Assembly (NCBI GenBank): GCA_035509275.1
Contig: DATJLU010000072.1
Span: forward strand, 1 to 64,000
From: DAHUYF01 sp035509275
GTDB lineage: Bacteria > Pseudomonadota > Alphaproteobacteria > ATCC43930 > CGMCC-115725
DNA length: 64,000 nucleotides
Direction of reading: 5' to 3'
Shown: in pieces, positions 15,999-24,785 of the stretch
Numbering within the stretch: position 1 is the stretch's first letter
Layout of the letters: the number at the start of each line of letters is the position of its first letter
The notes under the pieces: generated by a model
Told to the model about the DNA's origin: nothing
The model's database searches: none
The model's input: only the letters and a program-made list of their open reading frames with translations
Made by a program: the position numbers and the translations under genes

Positions 15999-16615
15999 GC
16001 GCCAATGCCCGCATCTTCATCGTCGACGATGACGACGCCGTTCGCGACTCGCTCGAGCTGCTGCTGCGAGCCGCGGGCTTCGAGGCGATCGTCGCCTATG
16101 CCTCGGCGCGCAACTTCCTGGCGGAGGCGGCACCGATGCCGGGCGAGTGCCTGCTTCTCGATGTGCGCATGCCGGATATGGACGGGCTCGAGCTGCAGGA
16201 AGAGCTCAACCGCCGCGGTATCAAGCTGCCGGTGATCATCATGACCGGCCATGGCGACGTGCCGATCGCCGTCCGCGCGATGAAGGCCGGGGCGATGGAT
16301 TTTATCGAGAAGCCCTTTTCCGACGAGCTGCTGGTCGATTGCGTGCGCCGCGCGCGCCGGCAGGCCGAGGAGGCGCGGCGCGAGGGCGCCGAGGCCGACG
16401 AGGTGCGCCACCGGCTGCAAATCCTGACGCCGCGCGAGCGCGACGTCCTGCAAGGAATGATCGCCGGCCAACCTAACAAGCTCATCGCCCATGCGCTCGG
16501 TATCAGCCCGCGCACGGTCGAGATCCATCGCGCCCGCGTCATGGACAAGATGGCGGCGCGCAGCCTTTCGGCGCTGGTGCGCATGGCGCTGGCGGCCGGA
16601 ATCGAGTCGAACTGA
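15995..16615 (+). CDS. fixJ: FixJ-type response regulator
   Basis: A 206-residue NarL/FixJ-family regulator. The receiver domain (1-120) has the acidic cluster VDDDD and phospho-acceptor Asp56 in LLLDVRMPDMDG, with the switch Thr in IIMTGHGD and Lys in FIEKPF. The LuxR-type helix-turn-helix (about 140-200) contains LTPRERDVLQGMIAGQPNKLIA. It overlaps fixL by 4 bases, so it is the cognate partner. In rhizobia FixJ turns on fixK and nifA at low oxygen; neither is present here, so targets lie elsewhere. Confidence 0.92.
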   Translation: MSANARIFIVDDDDAVRDSLELLLRAAGFEAIVAYASARNFLAEAAPMPGECLLLDVRMPDMDGLELQEELNRRGIKLPVIIMTGHGDVPIAVRAMKAGAMDFIEKPFSDELLVDCVRRARRQAEEARREGAEADEVRHRLQILTPRERDVLQGMIAGQPNKLIAHALGISPRTVEIHRARVMDKMAARSLSALVRMALAAGIESN

Positions 16616-16633
16616 AGGCGCGGCGAGGCAGCC

Positions 16634-17938
16634 TCAGCCCTTCGGCGCGCTCGATCTCGCCGCGCGCGCCTTGTCGATATCGACCTCGACCATCGTCACG
16701 TCGTTGAACAGCGCCCCGGCGAAATCGGCATCCTGGACCCGCGCTTTTTTCAGGCTGGCGCTGCGCAGGTCGGCCTCGAAGAATTTGGCCCCTTCGAGGT
16801 TCGAAGGAAGATCTTGCGAACCGGCGCCGACGCGCTCCAACGGGCCGAGATTGGCCCCGACCAGCACGGCGGCACCGAGATGCGCGTGCGACAGGCAGGC
16901 GCCTCTCAGATCGGCGTTGGACAGGTTGGCCTCGCGCAGATCCGAAAACGACAAGTCCACCATCGACAACATGGCGCCGGTCAGATTGACACGCCGAAGC
17001 CGCGCGCCGACGATCGTCGCCATCGCCAAATTCACGTGGCTCAGGTCGTAGCCGCTCAGATCGGCGTGGTTCAGCACCGCGCGTTGGCCGTTCCTGCCGC
17101 TGCTTTCCACCCAGATCGCATGGTGGCGCAGCATCTCGACGAGCGTGTCGCGGGAGATGCTGGAGATGGCCGGCTTGGTAAGCCCCTCGACCTTCAGCGC
17201 GCCGGCGAAGACCTCGCCGTCCATGATCGCGCCGCTGATATCGACGCCCTGAACCTCGGCCCCTTTGAAGATGGCTTTGCTCAGGCAGGCGCCGCGCAGA
17301 ATCGCCTCGTTCAATCTGGCATTGGTCATGTCGGCGCGCTCGAGCACGGCCCCCGTCAGGTCGGCGCGACGCATATCGACGTTGCGCAGATCCGCGTGGT
17401 TCAGGACGGCGTCCCTGAGATCCGCCCCGGTCAGCACGGCATCGGTCAGCTTCGCCTCGGAAAAATCGGCGCCGCGGGCGCGAACCTTCGTGGCATCCGC
17501 CGCTTGCGGCCGCAGGGCAGCGCTGGCGGCAAGCTGTCCGCTGTCCATCTTGGCAAAGGTACCCTGGCGAAGATCGGCACCGCGAAAGCAGGCTCGCTCC
17601 ATTTGCGCGCCGCGCAAGCAGGCGCCTCTGAGGTCGGATTTCGACAGATCCGCGCCGTCCAAATTCGACAGGCGCAAATCGGCCCCGAACAAATTGGCGC
17701 CGGAGAGCCGCGTATCGCTCAGCTTCGAACCGCGAAGATTGGCGCCCGTCAGATCGGCGCGGGAAAGATCGCGTCCGCTGAGATCGACGCCCGAGAGATC
17801 ATGACGGGCGAACGAGGCCGGGCGGCCGCCCGAACGGCCGCGAATGTAAAGCTCGTGCAGCTGCAGCACTTGGCGGAATTGCTGCGGCGTAAGGCGCTTG
17901 TAGTCCGGGCCCGAATATCCGGCATCTTCGAACGGCAT
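16634..17938 (-). CDS. Pentapeptide-repeat protein with duplicated cap-plus-helix module
   Basis: A 434-residue protein made mostly of A(D/N)LxG-type pentapeptides, which fold as a right-handed quadrilateral beta-helix. Two modules can be seen. Each begins with an alpha-helical cap (QVLQLHELYIRGRSGGR near residue 25 and EMLRHHAIWVESSGRNGQR near residue 270) and is followed by DLSGxDLS-type repeats. The first block is long and contains an Ala-rich break around residue 155. No enzyme domain or signal peptide is seen. Related proteins act as gyrase-protecting or scaffold proteins, but the role here is unknown. It is convergent with fixJ. Confidence 0.85.
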   Translation of the reverse strand: MPFEDAGYSGPDYKRLTPQQFRQVLQLHELYIRGRSGGRPASFARHDLSGVDLSGRDLSRADLTGANLRGSKLSDTRLSGANLFGADLRLSNLDGADLSKSDLRGACLRGAQMERACFRGADLRQGTFAKMDSGQLAASAALRPQAADATKVRARGADFSEAKLTDAVLTGADLRDAVLNHADLRNVDMRRADLTGAVLERADMTNARLNEAILRGACLSKAIFKGAEVQGVDISGAIMDGEVFAGALKVEGLTKPAISSISRDTLVEMLRHHAIWVESSGRNGQRAVLNHADLSGYDLSHVNLAMATIVGARLRRVNLTGAMLSMVDLSFSDLREANLSNADLRGACLSHAHLGAAVLVGANLGPLERVGAGSQDLPSNLEGAKFFEADLRSASLKKARVQDADFAGALFNDVTMVEVDIDKARAARSSAPKG

Positions 17939-18185
17939 GTCAGTATTATTGGGCCAAACCGTTATGAATTACTGAATTGGCGCGGAGCATTGGAGTTCTT
18001 GGCCCGTCCCAGGCCTTCACCGCGCCGGCGCCGTCACGCCCATTGTGGCGTGGGGCCTGGCCGTCGACCTCAGGGGTGACGATCGTGTGAGCAAACCGTG
18101 GCAACGCGCATTTTCGCCGAGCGGCGATGCTTCCCCGAGAGATACGCAAGGCGCGATAATTCCCTATTAACGAGTATTCGCCATA

Positions 18186-19718
18186 GTGCGCTCGCATTGT
18201 GTTTTCGCCCGCTTCACCGGAAGCCAGGCCGGAGGCGCGTCGTTGCAGCGCGGAATTGACATCGACCAGTTCGCCACGTCGCGGACGGGACGGAGCTACT
18301 TCAAGTTCCTCGTCTTCTGCGCCCTATTCTCTTTTGGCATCGGGTTCGTCTTTTACGAGACCAGCCTGCGCTCCTACACCGTGAGCAAAAGCGAAGAAAA
18401 GATCACGGCGCTGCAGTTGGTGGATGCTTTCGTCAATCAATATTCGGGAATTCGCGGCGATCTCCACAGCGACAAGGCGCCCGTCCCCGCCACGTTTCGT
18501 GCTCACGCCATCGATCTCTTCAACCGCTCGGGCGACGGCGATCACCTCTTGCGTCTCGACTTGGTCGGCCGGACCGGCCGAGCGATCGTGACGCCGCCGC
18601 GGGACCAGGCGATGGCCGAAATCATCGAGCAATTCGCTCACTCGACGAATCCGCAACCGCGATCCGCATTCATCGATCTCGACGGGCATACGATCTTCCG
18701 GACGATGTATCCTTCGATCGCCAGTCAGCAGAGCTGCGTCGATTGCCACAACCAGCTCCAAGGCGACAAGGGGCACTGGAAGCTCAATGACGTCATGGGC
18801 GCGTTCTCGGTCGACGTTCCGGCCGGTCCCTTCCTGCGCCGCAATCTCCTCCAGAGCGCCGGCATGGGGCTCGGAACATTTGCGGCGCTGAGCGCGGTAA
18901 GCCTGTGGATCGCGCTGCTCTACTTCCATCGCAGCCGCGAACGCGAAGCGACCTTTCGCGCCGTCCAACGCGCGAAGGAGGAGGCCGAATCGGCGAGCCG
19001 TTCCAAATCCGAATTCCTGACGAATATGAGCCATGAATTGCGCACGCCCTTGAACGCCATTATCGGTTTTTCGGACGTCATGGCGGGCGAAAAGTTCGGC
19101 CCGCTGGGCAATGAGCGCTATGTGCAATACGTCCACGATGTCGGCGACAGCGGGCGGCATCTGCTGAGCCTGATCAACGACGTTCTCGATATCTCGAAAG
19201 TCGAGTGCGGCAAGCTCGATCTCCATGAAGAGGCCGTCGACCTTGCCGAGATCTTCGACGGCTCGATCCGGCTCATGCGCCAGCGCGCCGAAGCGGCGCA
19301 GATCTCGCTGACGGCCGAGGTGGCGGCTTCGCTGCCACCGCTTTGGGCGGATGGTCGCCGCATCAAGCAGGTCGTGCTCAATCTGCTGTCGAACGCGGTC
19401 AAATTCACGCCGGCGGGCGGCAGCGTCTCGGTGCGCGCGTTTGCCGGCAAGGATGGTGTCCGGTTTGCCGTGAGCGATAGCGGGATCGGCATGGATGCGG
19501 CCGGCATCGAGCTGGCATTGCGGCCGTTCGGTCAGGTCGATTCCAGCCTTGCCCGCAAATATTCCGGCACCGGGCTTGGCCTGCCGCTGAGCAAGGCGAT
19601 TGCGGAATTGCATGGCGGCACGCTCGAGATCGCCAGCCGGCCGGACGAGGGAACGGTTGTGACGGTCGCGTTACCGCTGCGCCGGATCATCGCGAAGCGA
19701 GCCGACACCGCCGCTTGA
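18186..19718 (+). CDS. Membrane sensor histidine kinase with periplasmic c-type haem domain
   Basis: A 510-residue kinase. One membrane helix at about 38-58 and another at 221-248 enclose a periplasmic DUF3365/Tll0287-like domain carrying the haem c motif CVDCH (184-188). The cytosolic part has HisKA with His283 in NMSHELRTPLN and a HATPase domain with SGIGMD and GTGLGLPLS. A haem in the sensor domain suggests redox, oxygen or NO sensing. No response regulator is adjacent, so it is an orphan kinase. The GTG at 18186 is the outer limit; a TTG at 18243 is a plausible start closer to the first helix. Export of the haem domain needs the Ccm system, not seen here. Confidence 0.85.
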   Translation: MRSHCVFARFTGSQAGGASLQRGIDIDQFATSRTGRSYFKFLVFCALFSFGIGFVFYETSLRSYTVSKSEEKITALQLVDAFVNQYSGIRGDLHSDKAPVPATFRAHAIDLFNRSGDGDHLLRLDLVGRTGRAIVTPPRDQAMAEIIEQFAHSTNPQPRSAFIDLDGHTIFRTMYPSIASQQSCVDCHNQLQGDKGHWKLNDVMGAFSVDVPAGPFLRRNLLQSAGMGLGTFAALSAVSLWIALLYFHRSREREATFRAVQRAKEEAESASRSKSEFLTNMSHELRTPLNAIIGFSDVMAGEKFGPLGNERYVQYVHDVGDSGRHLLSLINDVLDISKVECGKLDLHEEAVDLAEIFDGSIRLMRQRAEAAQISLTAEVAASLPPLWADGRRIKQVVLNLLSNAVKFTPAGGSVSVRAFAGKDGVRFAVSDSGIGMDAAGIELALRPFGQVDSSLARKYSGTGLGLPLSKAIAELHGGTLEIASRPDEGTVVTVALPLRRIIAKRADTAA

Positions 19719-19902
19719 CGCAAGGCGGGCGCGTTGCTCCCGCCGCATCGGCCAATCTCGCGCTCCGAACAGCCGCAAGTCTTCGACGCTTCGTCATCAA
19801 ATCATCATAAATCTTCGCGCCGTGAAAAGGCTGCAAGAAGTCTTTCAGATCGTCCGCGCCTCGCAGTAAGGTAGGCCGCAGACCAAGATCTGGAGCAGCG
19901 AC

Positions 19903-20826
19903 ATGGCGACGCCGAGCAATCAGCCAACAAATGGGCGAGACTGGTTGGACGCGGAACTCGCCGACGCGATCGATGAGGATTATGAGCTCGAGCTCTCCGA
20001 GCCGGAGCTGTCACTCGAAATCCAGAATATCTATCGCAAGGCCCATCCGCCTTCGCTTCCCCGCGCCGACTATTTTCGCACCTTGCTCAAACTCCAGGCC
20101 GAGCTGATCAAGCTCCAGGACTGGATCGCCCATCAGAAGGAAAAGGTCGTCGTCCTCTTCGAAGGCCGGGACAGCGCCGGCAAGGGCGGCGTCATCAAGC
20201 GCATCACCCAGCGGCTCAATCCACGCGTCTGCCGCGTCGTCGCGCTCCCCGCCCCCACCGAGCGCGAGCGCTCCCAATGGTACTTCCAGCGCTATGTCCC
20301 GCATCTTCCGGCCGGCGGCGAGATGGTGCTGTTCGATCGCTCCTGGTACAACCGGTCAGGCGTCGAGCGGGTCATGGGCTTTGCCACCGCGGATCAGGTC
20401 GAGCAATTCTTTCACGACGTCCCTGAGTTCGAACGCATGCTGGTCCGCTCCGGCATCCGGCTGATCAAATATTGGTTTTCGATCACCGACCAGGAGCAGC
20501 AGCTGCGCTTCCTGATGCGGATTCACGACCCGCTCAAGCAATGGAAGCTTTCGCCCATGGATCTGCAGTCCCGGGTCCGCTGGGAAGACTATACAAGGGC
20601 GAAGGAGGAGACCTTCGCCCGGACCAGTATCCCGGAAGCGCCATGGCACATTGTCGAGGCGAACGACAAAAAACGGGCGCGCCTCAATTGCATCGATCAT
20701 CTGCTCTCTCAAATTCGCTATGAAGACATACCGCACGAGGAGGTGAAGCTGCCGGACCGGGTCTTCAATCCGGATTACGAGCGCCACGTCTTGCCCCCGG
20801 AACTCTTCGTTCCGTCCAAATACTGA
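19903..20826 (+). CDS. ppk2: Polyphosphate kinase 2 (PPK2) family protein
   Basis: A 307-residue PPK2. The Walker A motif EGRDSAGKGG and Walker B DRSWYNRSGVERVMGF are both intact, and the lid region with LPAPTERERSQWYFQRY is as in characterised enzymes. The N-terminal 60 residues are acidic and variable. PPK2 enzymes phosphorylate nucleoside di- or monophosphates with polyphosphate; the subclass (ADP- or AMP-acting) needs a tree. The gene is monocistronic. An AT-rich stretch (CATCAAATCATCATAAA) about 100 bases upstream probably holds the promoter. Confidence 0.92.
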   Translation: MATPSNQPTNGRDWLDAELADAIDEDYELELSEPELSLEIQNIYRKAHPPSLPRADYFRTLLKLQAELIKLQDWIAHQKEKVVVLFEGRDSAGKGGVIKRITQRLNPRVCRVVALPAPTERERSQWYFQRYVPHLPAGGEMVLFDRSWYNRSGVERVMGFATADQVEQFFHDVPEFERMLVRSGIRLIKYWFSITDQEQQLRFLMRIHDPLKQWKLSPMDLQSRVRWEDYTRAKEETFARTSIPEAPWHIVEANDKKRARLNCIDHLLSQIRYEDIPHEEVKLPDRVFNPDYERHVLPPELFVPSKY

Positions 20827-21038
20827 CGCCGTAGTGCCCGCTCGCCGCGACCACGACCGGGCTCACGACAGCCGATCGTCATCATCTGCCCTGCGCTTTG
20901 CGCCTCTGATATCCTTCGGGCATCCGCCGGACGGGGCAAGCGCGGCGGCGGTGGCCTTGCAAGCGGACGCATCGAGCGCTGATTTCCTGGAGAACCCCGC
21001 GCCCAACGTGAAGGTGACTTGAAAAAGGAGCCATCGCT

Positions 21039-21623
21039 ATGTCGGCGACACCGAATCTGAACGCTTCCGGCACGGCCATGCCGGAAACCCAATCCATCCG
21101 TGAGCACTGGCGCCTGTTTCTAACCGAAGGCATCATCCTGGTGCTGCTGGGTCTCGGCGCCATTCTGGTGCCGCCCATTGCGGGTCTTGCCGCCACGGTC
21201 TTTCTCGGCTGGCTGTTTGTAATCGGTGGCGTTGTCGGCCTGGTGGCGACGTTTCGGGCACGAGGCGCCCCCGGCTTCTGGTGGGCGGTATTCTCGGCGA
21301 TTATCGCCCTGCTCGCCGGCGCGGTGCTGTTGTGGAATCCGCTGCAAGGTCTGGTCACCCTGACCTATGTGCTCATCGCCTATTTCCTCGTGGACGGCGT
21401 CTTCATGATCGCGCTCGGCATCGCGCATCGCCGCGACCTCTCGCACCGCTGGCAAGGCCTCGTGCTGAACGGCGTCATCGATGTGATCCTCGCCGTCATC
21501 ATCCTGTCGGGCTTGCCCGGTTCCTTTGCCTGGGCGCTTGGACTCTTGCTTGGTATCGACCTTGCTTTCGGCGGCGCGACGCTCATCGCCATGGCGCTGG
21601 CGGCGCGCCACCCTGCCGGATAA
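21039..21623 (+). CDS. HdeD family (DUF308) membrane protein
   Basis: A 194-residue integral membrane protein with about six hydrophobic helices in three hairpin pairs, as in HdeD/DUF308. The segment LTYVLIAYFLVDGVFMIALG and the next one on are typical. In E. coli HdeD is linked to acid resistance; the mechanism is unknown. The ATG has AAAAAGGAG upstream. It stands alone downstream of ppk2, and both may be stress-related. Confidence 0.85.
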   Translation: MSATPNLNASGTAMPETQSIREHWRLFLTEGIILVLLGLGAILVPPIAGLAATVFLGWLFVIGGVVGLVATFRARGAPGFWWAVFSAIIALLAGAVLLWNPLQGLVTLTYVLIAYFLVDGVFMIALGIAHRRDLSHRWQGLVLNGVIDVILAVIILSGLPGSFAWALGLLLGIDLAFGGATLIAMALAARHPAG

Positions 21624-21745
21624 TTAGCGCGCAGCGCCGCGACGCAGAAACCGCGGGCCGAGGCTGAGCGCTGTTTTCGCGTGGCCTGCGACGGCTGTGG
21701 AGCCATCTGACTTGGCCGATCGACCGTGACCATGGGCCGAACGCA

Positions 21746-23041
21746 TCATGGCCCGGTCGCTCGCGTCAGCGCCGCGGGTGGAGGCGTACTGTCAAGCTGC
21801 TCGAGGAAAGCGGTGAGATCCGAGATCTGAGATGCCGTTAAGTGAGGAACGAGCGCGAGTGTCTCCTCGCGCGCGCCCACCAGCCTGCCCCGGCTCGCCG
21901 CCTCGCCTTGGGCGTAGAACTCCAGCACGTCGCGCAAGGTCTTGAAGCGGCCATCATGCATATAGGGCGCCGTCAGCGCGACGTTACGCAGGGATGGCGT
22001 CTTGAACGCCCCGAGCTGCGATTGCGGGGAAGGCAGGTAGGCGAGCTTGTCCTTGGCGGCGGACGGGTCGTCGCTGAAACGGCCGATGCCGTTGAAGGGA
22101 TCGGCGCGGAGTTCGGCGATGCCCGCGGCACGTCCAGTATCCGGCGCCTCGTCTGGCAGCACCGGCAAGCCGATGTTGTGGAATTCGCCGTCACTGAAAT
22201 TGGGGCCGGCATGACAGAGGTCGCAATGCCCCGCGCCGACGAAGAGTTTGAGTCCGCGCTTGGCCGCCGGCGAGAGCATGGCGAGCTTCGCTCGATCGCC
22301 GGTTTTGAGCCCTTCGACGTAGCGGTCGAAGGGCGACGGGCCGCCGGTGAGCTTGCGCTCATAGGCCTCGATCGCCTTGCCGACATTGGCGAAAATCCGA
22401 TCCACCGCGTCGCGGTCGGCGGCCGTCATGGCGTCCCAGGCGCGGGCCGCCGGTGCGGTCTCGTCATTCTCAGGGCGGCCATGGGCGGGGAAGCGGCCGC
22501 TATCCGCGAGCGCCGGCATCGGCCCGAAGACCTGTTCATAGGCGCGGCGAAGCGACGGATCCTCATAGAGGGCGTGTGCGACATGCAGCCGGTCGCTACC
22601 GAACTCGCGCGGATTCTCGATGACATACGGCACCTGGGACCACAGCGAATCCGCTCTGCCATCCCAGAAGAACCAATGATTCTCCGCGGCGCCGAGCAGC
22701 GTCGGAGCGTTGCGGGTGCCGACGGCAAGGCCCTTGGCGAGAGCGCGGCCGTCGGTAAAGGCGCGCTGCGGCTGATGACAGATAGCGCAAGAGATCGCGC
22801 CATTCACCGACAGGCCCCCATCGAAGAAAAGTTTCTGACCCAGGACTGCGGCGCGCGGGTTGTCGGCAACGCCATCGGTAGGGTCGGCAGGCGGCGGCTC
22901 GAGCGGGCTGTGGGCCATGATCGCCGCCAGCTCGTCGGGCGTGTAGAGCGCGCGATCGCCGGCGCTTGGTGCCGCGGCGCCCAGCATCACCGCGAAGAAG
23001 GCCCCGCCAAGCAGGGTGGCGATCGCTCCGCCCGACCTCAT
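21746..23041 (-). CDS. Di-haem cytochrome c peroxidase / MauG family protein
   Basis: A 431-residue secreted di-haem protein. A signal peptide covers about residues 1-27, and two haem c motifs are present: CAICH at 85-89 and CDLCH at 273-277. Other family marks are FFDGGLSVNGAISC, NAPTLLGA, FFWDGRADSLW and a Met-containing APYMHDGRF near the second haem. It could reduce hydrogen peroxide in the periplasm or act as a MauG-like oxidase. The gene starts 4 bases after the Met/His-rich protein, so the two are coupled. Both lie downstream of Sco and CtaG genes. Confidence 0.88.
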   Translation of the reverse strand: MRSGGAIATLLGGAFFAVMLGAAAPSAGDRALYTPDELAAIMAHSPLEPPPADPTDGVADNPRAAVLGQKLFFDGGLSVNGAISCAICHQPQRAFTDGRALAKGLAVGTRNAPTLLGAAENHWFFWDGRADSLWSQVPYVIENPREFGSDRLHVAHALYEDPSLRRAYEQVFGPMPALADSGRFPAHGRPENDETAPAARAWDAMTAADRDAVDRIFANVGKAIEAYERKLTGGPSPFDRYVEGLKTGDRAKLAMLSPAAKRGLKLFVGAGHCDLCHAGPNFSDGEFHNIGLPVLPDEAPDTGRAAGIAELRADPFNGIGRFSDDPSAAKDKLAYLPSPQSQLGAFKTPSLRNVALTAPYMHDGRFKTLRDVLEFYAQGEAASRGRLVGAREETLALVPHLTASQISDLTAFLEQLDSTPPPAALTRATGP

Positions 23042-23045
23042 CGCC

Positions 23046-23540
23046 TCACTTGCCGCAGCAGGGCAACTGGAGATAGGCGACGTCCTCCTTGCCGCTTTGC
23101 CGTACGGTCGCCTTCAGCGTCCAAGCGCCCATCATGTGGAAATACATGCCCGAGACGTCGACGATGCCATCATCGCTCGCCACTTTGGGCGAGGAGTTCA
23201 TGCCATGCGCAAAACCGGTCTTCATGCCGTGGCGCATGCCCGCATAGATCTCGACTGCGGCATCGGACAGCTTCTTGTGCGGCGCCGCGCCGTCATAGAT
23301 GCCGAGGCGGATCGTGAAATACTTCTCGTAAGGGATCGGCGTCGGCACCGCGAGCAGCTTCACCAGGAACAGATGATGCACCGTGTAGGCGCTGCGCGTT
23401 GGCTTGAAATGCGCCGGCGCATCGGACATCGGCATATTCATTTTCATTCCGTTCGTCGTCCCTTCGTCCGCCGCCGCCGGGGGCGCGGCGAACCCGGCGA
23501 GTACGGCCGTGACCAGCAGACAGAGCCTTGCCCGAGCCAT
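23046..23540 (-). CDS. Secreted Met/His-rich protein, possible copper-binding (YtkA/CopC-like fold)
   Basis: A 164-residue exported protein (signal peptide to about residue 24). The mature N-terminus contains a methionine cluster, GMKMNMPM, and a later region has repeated Met and His (GMRHGMKTGFAHGM, YFHMMGAW). It ends in CCGK. The beta-rich pattern resembles YtkA or FixH-like and CopC-like domains, but I cannot assign a family with certainty. Met/His clusters of this type bind Cu(I). Its position between CtaG and the di-haem peroxidase supports a role in metal handling. Confidence 0.65.
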   Translation of the reverse strand: MARARLCLLVTAVLAGFAAPPAAADEGTTNGMKMNMPMSDAPAHFKPTRSAYTVHHLFLVKLLAVPTPIPYEKYFTIRLGIYDGAAPHKKLSDAAVEIYAGMRHGMKTGFAHGMNSSPKVASDDGIVDVSGMYFHMMGAWTLKATVRQSGKEDVAYLQLPCCGK

Positions 23541-23662
23541 CTTTGAACCCTCCCTGAAGGGTGTTCGCCCTACCCCGAACGCCGGAGGCGCCAGGAGCGT
23601 CGGCTTTACGAGGCTAATCAGTAGGCCATAGCATCCTATTTCGCCAACCCTGAAACACCGGG

Positions 23663-24781
23663 TCAGAAGCCGGCGAGCACCGAATCAATGCCGATATGAC
23701 GCGTCCCGGCATAGTGATAGGTGAGCACGACGCTAAACGTGATGACGAGCACGGTGGCGGAAAAAGCGAGCAGCCCGATCGCCATCCGACGATTTGCCAA
23801 GCGCCGGCTCGCGACGAATTCGGCCGCGGTCTGCGGGCGCGCACCGGCCCTGCGTCGGCGGGCGTCGATGCGCTCCTCCTCCTGAGCCCAGCGGTAGATC
23901 ATCAGCATGGCGGTGGCGGCAAACATCATGCTGCCCGGAATCCACATGGTAAGCCCGCCGAGCTGCTCGTCGGTGACGGGGCTCAGCCCCCAGAACCGCC
24001 CCAATGTGCCGTAGGCGCTGTAAAGCGCTTGATGTTTGAAGCTCAGGAACGAGCCGAGCAGGATGTTGGCCGCCGAAGCAAACCAGAACATGCCCAGCCT
24101 GGTCCCCAAGGAGGCGCCGAGCGGATACGGGCGCGGATCGAGGATACGCCAGAAGAAGACGAGACCGCTGATCAGCAGCGTCGTGTGCCAGAGATCGTGG
24201 ACCGGCTCGTCGAGGATGGCGAGATCATGATAGCGCGGTACCATCCAAAAATAGGTCGTGCCAATGAACAGCGCCGTCGCCGGCGCCGGCCGGCCCAACG
24301 GACCCAACACGCGCGGGATGGCGCCGCCGAGAAGCGGCGCGACCAATCCGCGGCGCAGCCAGGCCGGCAATCCACGGAGCAACGCCGCCTGAGGGGCCGC
24401 GAGCATCAGCAGCATCGGCCCGACCGTGCGCAGCAGCATGTGCTCCACCTGATGCGCGACGAAAAGATGGTCGGACAGCGTCTCGATCGGCGATTGCAGC
24501 GCGAGGAAGACGGCCCCCACGCCGCCGAAGAAAGCGAGATGCGCCGGCGCGCCGCGGCGTTCCCCCGCCGACAATCCGCGTCCGCGCCGGCCACGAATGT
24601 AGACCCAGAGGACCAGAAGCGTGGCGATGGTGAGGCCCGGCGTCACCGGCCAGATCGACCAGGTCTCGCCCGCTGCAAGGAGGTGATCGTAGCGGAGCAT
24701 CGGAGGAACCGCAGCGAGCACCGGCAAGAGACCGGCGATCAACGCCGCCGGCCACAACAAGGAAAAGTCCACTCGTCTCAT
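23663..24781 (-). CDS. CtaG-type cytochrome c oxidase assembly membrane protein (caa3_CtaG)
   Basis: A 372-residue polytopic membrane protein. Helical segments with SPIETLSDHLFVAHQVEHMLLR match the caa3_CtaG (DUF1404-like) family rather than the single-span alphaproteobacterial Cox11. The conserved His residues in that segment and in LDEPVHDLWHT may bind copper. It is thought to help insert copper into terminal oxidases. It begins 4 bases after sco. No oxidase subunit gene is in the window, so its client is encoded elsewhere. Confidence 0.85.
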   Translation of the reverse strand: MRRVDFSLLWPAALIAGLLPVLAAVPPMLRYDHLLAAGETWSIWPVTPGLTIATLLVLWVYIRGRRGRGLSAGERRGAPAHLAFFGGVGAVFLALQSPIETLSDHLFVAHQVEHMLLRTVGPMLLMLAAPQAALLRGLPAWLRRGLVAPLLGGAIPRVLGPLGRPAPATALFIGTTYFWMVPRYHDLAILDEPVHDLWHTTLLISGLVFFWRILDPRPYPLGASLGTRLGMFWFASAANILLGSFLSFKHQALYSAYGTLGRFWGLSPVTDEQLGGLTMWIPGSMMFAATAMLMIYRWAQEEERIDARRRRAGARPQTAAEFVASRRLANRRMAIGLLAFSATVLVITFSVVLTYHYAGTRHIGIDSVLAGF

Positions 24782-24785
24782 TTCT

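Noticed and set aside
20834..21022. Small open frame between ppk2 and hdeD
   Set aside because: Arg/Ser/Ala-rich with no motif or ribosome site; probably non-coding.
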